DNA of 7,307 nucleotides from Sulfurimonas sp. GTDB lineage: Bacteria > Campylobacterota > Campylobacteria > Campylobacterales > Sulfurimonadaceae. Positions 6,094 to 7,307 of this stretch are shown one piece after another (positions within the stretch are counted from its first letter, which is position 1; every line of letters starts with the position of its first letter). Position numbers and translations under genes: made by a program. The stretch covers positions 1 through 7,307 of the forward strand of contig JALTUB010000094.1 of the NCBI GenBank assembly GCA_027047745.1, read 5' to 3'. Below the pieces are notes generated by a model. That model did no database searches. It was not told where the DNA came from and worked only from the letters and a program-made list of their open reading frames with translations.

Positions 6094-7307
6094 TTATCTT
6101 TTCCACTTCCAATTTATACGCATAGAATTTCCAACTACTAAAAGTGAACTAACACTCATAGAAATTGCAGCTATCAGAGGAATTATCAATCCTGCCATTG
6201 CAAGTGGTATAGTAACACCATTATACACAAGTGAAATTCCCAAATTTTGTTTTATAAGTCCATAAGTCGTTCTTGAAATTTTAAATGCACTCTCAAGTGA
6301 AACTAAAGAATCATTTAACAGTACCACATCTCCAATATCAACTGCAATATCACTACCACTTCCCATAACAATTCCTATATCAGCTAATACTAAGGCTAAA
6401 ACATCATTAACTCCATCACCAACCATCACAACAGTTCTTTTGTCTTCATGAAGCTTTGCTATATATTTAGACTTATCTTCTGGAGTTTGTTCATAATAAA
6501 ACTTATCAATTTCTAACTCTTTAGCAACACTAAATGCGACATTTTTATTATCGCCAGTCAGCATAATAGTTTCTATATTTTTTGACTTCAACTCTTTTAT
6601 AAGTTTAAAAGCACCATCTTTTATCTTATCACTTAGTTCATAAATAGCAACTAATTTTTTATTTATCGCAAAAAAGTAAAGTGTCTTATCACTTTTATAT
6701 TCAACTTCCACACCATTTGCTTTCATAAGTTTATAATTGCCACCAAGCAGTTCTATCCCATTTATTTGTGCCGATACACCAAGAGCTTGTAATTGGCTAA
6801 ACTCATCAAAAACAGTAGTTGAGTAATCTTTATCTTCGCCATTTAAGTAATCTACAATTCCAACTGATACAGGGTGTTTAGATGATTTACACAGAGAATA
6901 AAGTAACTCTTTATCAAACTTTTCGTAAATAATTTCATTTACAACCTTTGGTTTACCCTCTGTAATTGTTCCTGTTTTATCTAAAACTAAAGTATCAACC
7001 TTTGCCATTGTCTCAAGTTGGGCAGCTTCTTTAAAAAGTATCCCATTTTTAGCACCTAAACTCAGACCGACCAAAGAAGCTACAGGTGTTGCTAAGGCTA
7101 ATGCACATGGACAAGCTATCACTATGACTGAGATTCCAACTATAAACGCCGTCTCAAAATCATGTGGCCATACCCACCATACAATAAATGTAACAAAAGC
7201 AAGGAGCAGTATAGCTGTTGAGAAATACTCTGATAATTTATTAGCTAGTTGCTCAATCTTTGGTTTTTTGCCTATTGCATTCTCCAAAAGTTGTACCAGA
7301 TTTGAAA
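6094..7307 (-). CDS. ccoI: Copper-transporting P1B-type ATPase for cbb3 oxidase assembly, 5' end beyond window
   Basis: The frame is open to the right edge, giving 403 visible residues. A TTG at 7287 is in frame, but the codons before it read SNLVQL and continue the family's (V/I)xLLExAxxxK pattern, so it is not the start. The metal-binding N-terminus, early membrane helices and most of the actuator domain are missing. Visible elements are two helices with the ion-site motif CPC (7105-7113), the phosphorylation motif DKTGTITEG with Asp at 6979-6981, the SKHPV nucleotide-binding His-Pro, MLTGDN, GDGVND (6403-6420), and a final helix pair with SMSVSSLLVVGNS. It hydrolyses ATP to move copper across the inner membrane. 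Its adjacency to ccoS marks it as CcoI/FixI rather than the CopA exporter, supported by the GSGSDIAVDIGD stretch. The residue after GDGVND is Val, where Ala is usual. Confidence 0.93.
   Translation of the reverse strand, partial: SNLVQLLENAIGKKPKIEQLANKLSEYFSTAILLLAFVTFIVWWVWPHDFETAFIVGISVIVIACPCALALATPVASLVGLSLGAKNGILFKEAAQLETMAKVDTLVLDKTGTITEGKPKVVNEIIYEKFDKELLYSLCKSSKHPVSVGIVDYLNGEDKDYSTTVFDEFSQLQALGVSAQINGIELLGGNYKLMKANGVEVEYKSDKTLYFFAINKKLVAIYELSDKIKDGAFKLIKELKSKNIETIMLTGDNKNVAFSVAKELEIDKFYYEQTPEDKSKYIAKLHEDKRTVVMVGDGVNDVLALVLADIGIVMGSGSDIAVDIGDVVLLNDSLVSLESAFKISRTTYGLIKQNLGISLVYNGVTIPLAMAGLIIPLIAAISMSVSSLLVVGNSMRINWKWKR

Noticed and set aside
7285..7287. TTG as the start codon of the P-type ATPase
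   Set aside because: The frame continues upstream with residues SNLVQL that fit the family, and the motifs before the CPC helix are otherwise missing, so the gene is cut by the window edge.
1..7307. Defence system, CRISPR array, prophage or insertion sequence
   Set aside because: I found no spaced direct repeats, transposase or integrase motifs, terminal inverted repeats or tRNA. Every coding stretch is accounted for by LPS-core or respiratory genes apart from the hydrolase-like protein.

Overview
The window looks like a low-GC chromosomal segment of a Campylobacterota (Epsilonproteobacteria) member, most likely a Sulfurimonas/Arcobacter-like free-living relative of Campylobacter. This rests on the AT-rich coding, the tightly packed genes, and a mix of ADP-heptose/LPS inner-core genes with cbb3 oxidase assembly genes in an order I recall from Campylobacter jejuni (waaF, gmhA, hldE, hldD, gmhB, a small cytochrome c, ccoS, ccoI). 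The genus is an inference and is not proven by the sequence.

Layout. Positions 1-677 (minus) hold the N-terminal part of a GT9-family (heptosyltransferase-like) glycosyltransferase that runs off the left edge. It is divergent from a membrane-anchored protein at about 715-2004 (plus) that resembles a TIM-barrel glycoside hydrolase. That gene overlaps, as ATGA, the start of waaF (2001-2981, plus), which encodes LPS heptosyltransferase II. waaF converges on the hldD-hldE operon (minus; hldE 2978-4408, hldD 4409-5416), and the two stop codons overlap. A 112-base divergent promoter region separates hldD from a small periplasmic cytochrome c (5529-5816, plus), which is followed by a candidate terminator. 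The right end carries ccoS (5866-6081) and the 3' part of ccoI (6094 to the right edge), both minus.

How the genes fit together. HldE phosphorylates heptose 7-phosphate at C1 and then adenylylates it. HldD epimerises the product to ADP-L-glycero-D-manno-heptose. WaaF, and probably the left-edge GT9 enzyme, transfer such sugars to the LPS or LOS core. The other two HldE-pathway steps (gmhA isomerase, gmhB phosphatase) are not in the window. CcoI (copper-transporting P-type ATPase) and CcoS mature the cbb3-type cytochrome c oxidase, and the small class I cytochrome c between the two blocks is a plausible electron donor to it.

I see no CRISPR array, insertion sequence, tRNA, rRNA or phage signal. 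Most of the window is ordinary core genome. The least explained element is the glycoside-hydrolase-like gene. It keeps a TETNW nucleophile-type motif but seems to lack the usual acid/base glutamate, and it is coupled to waaF.
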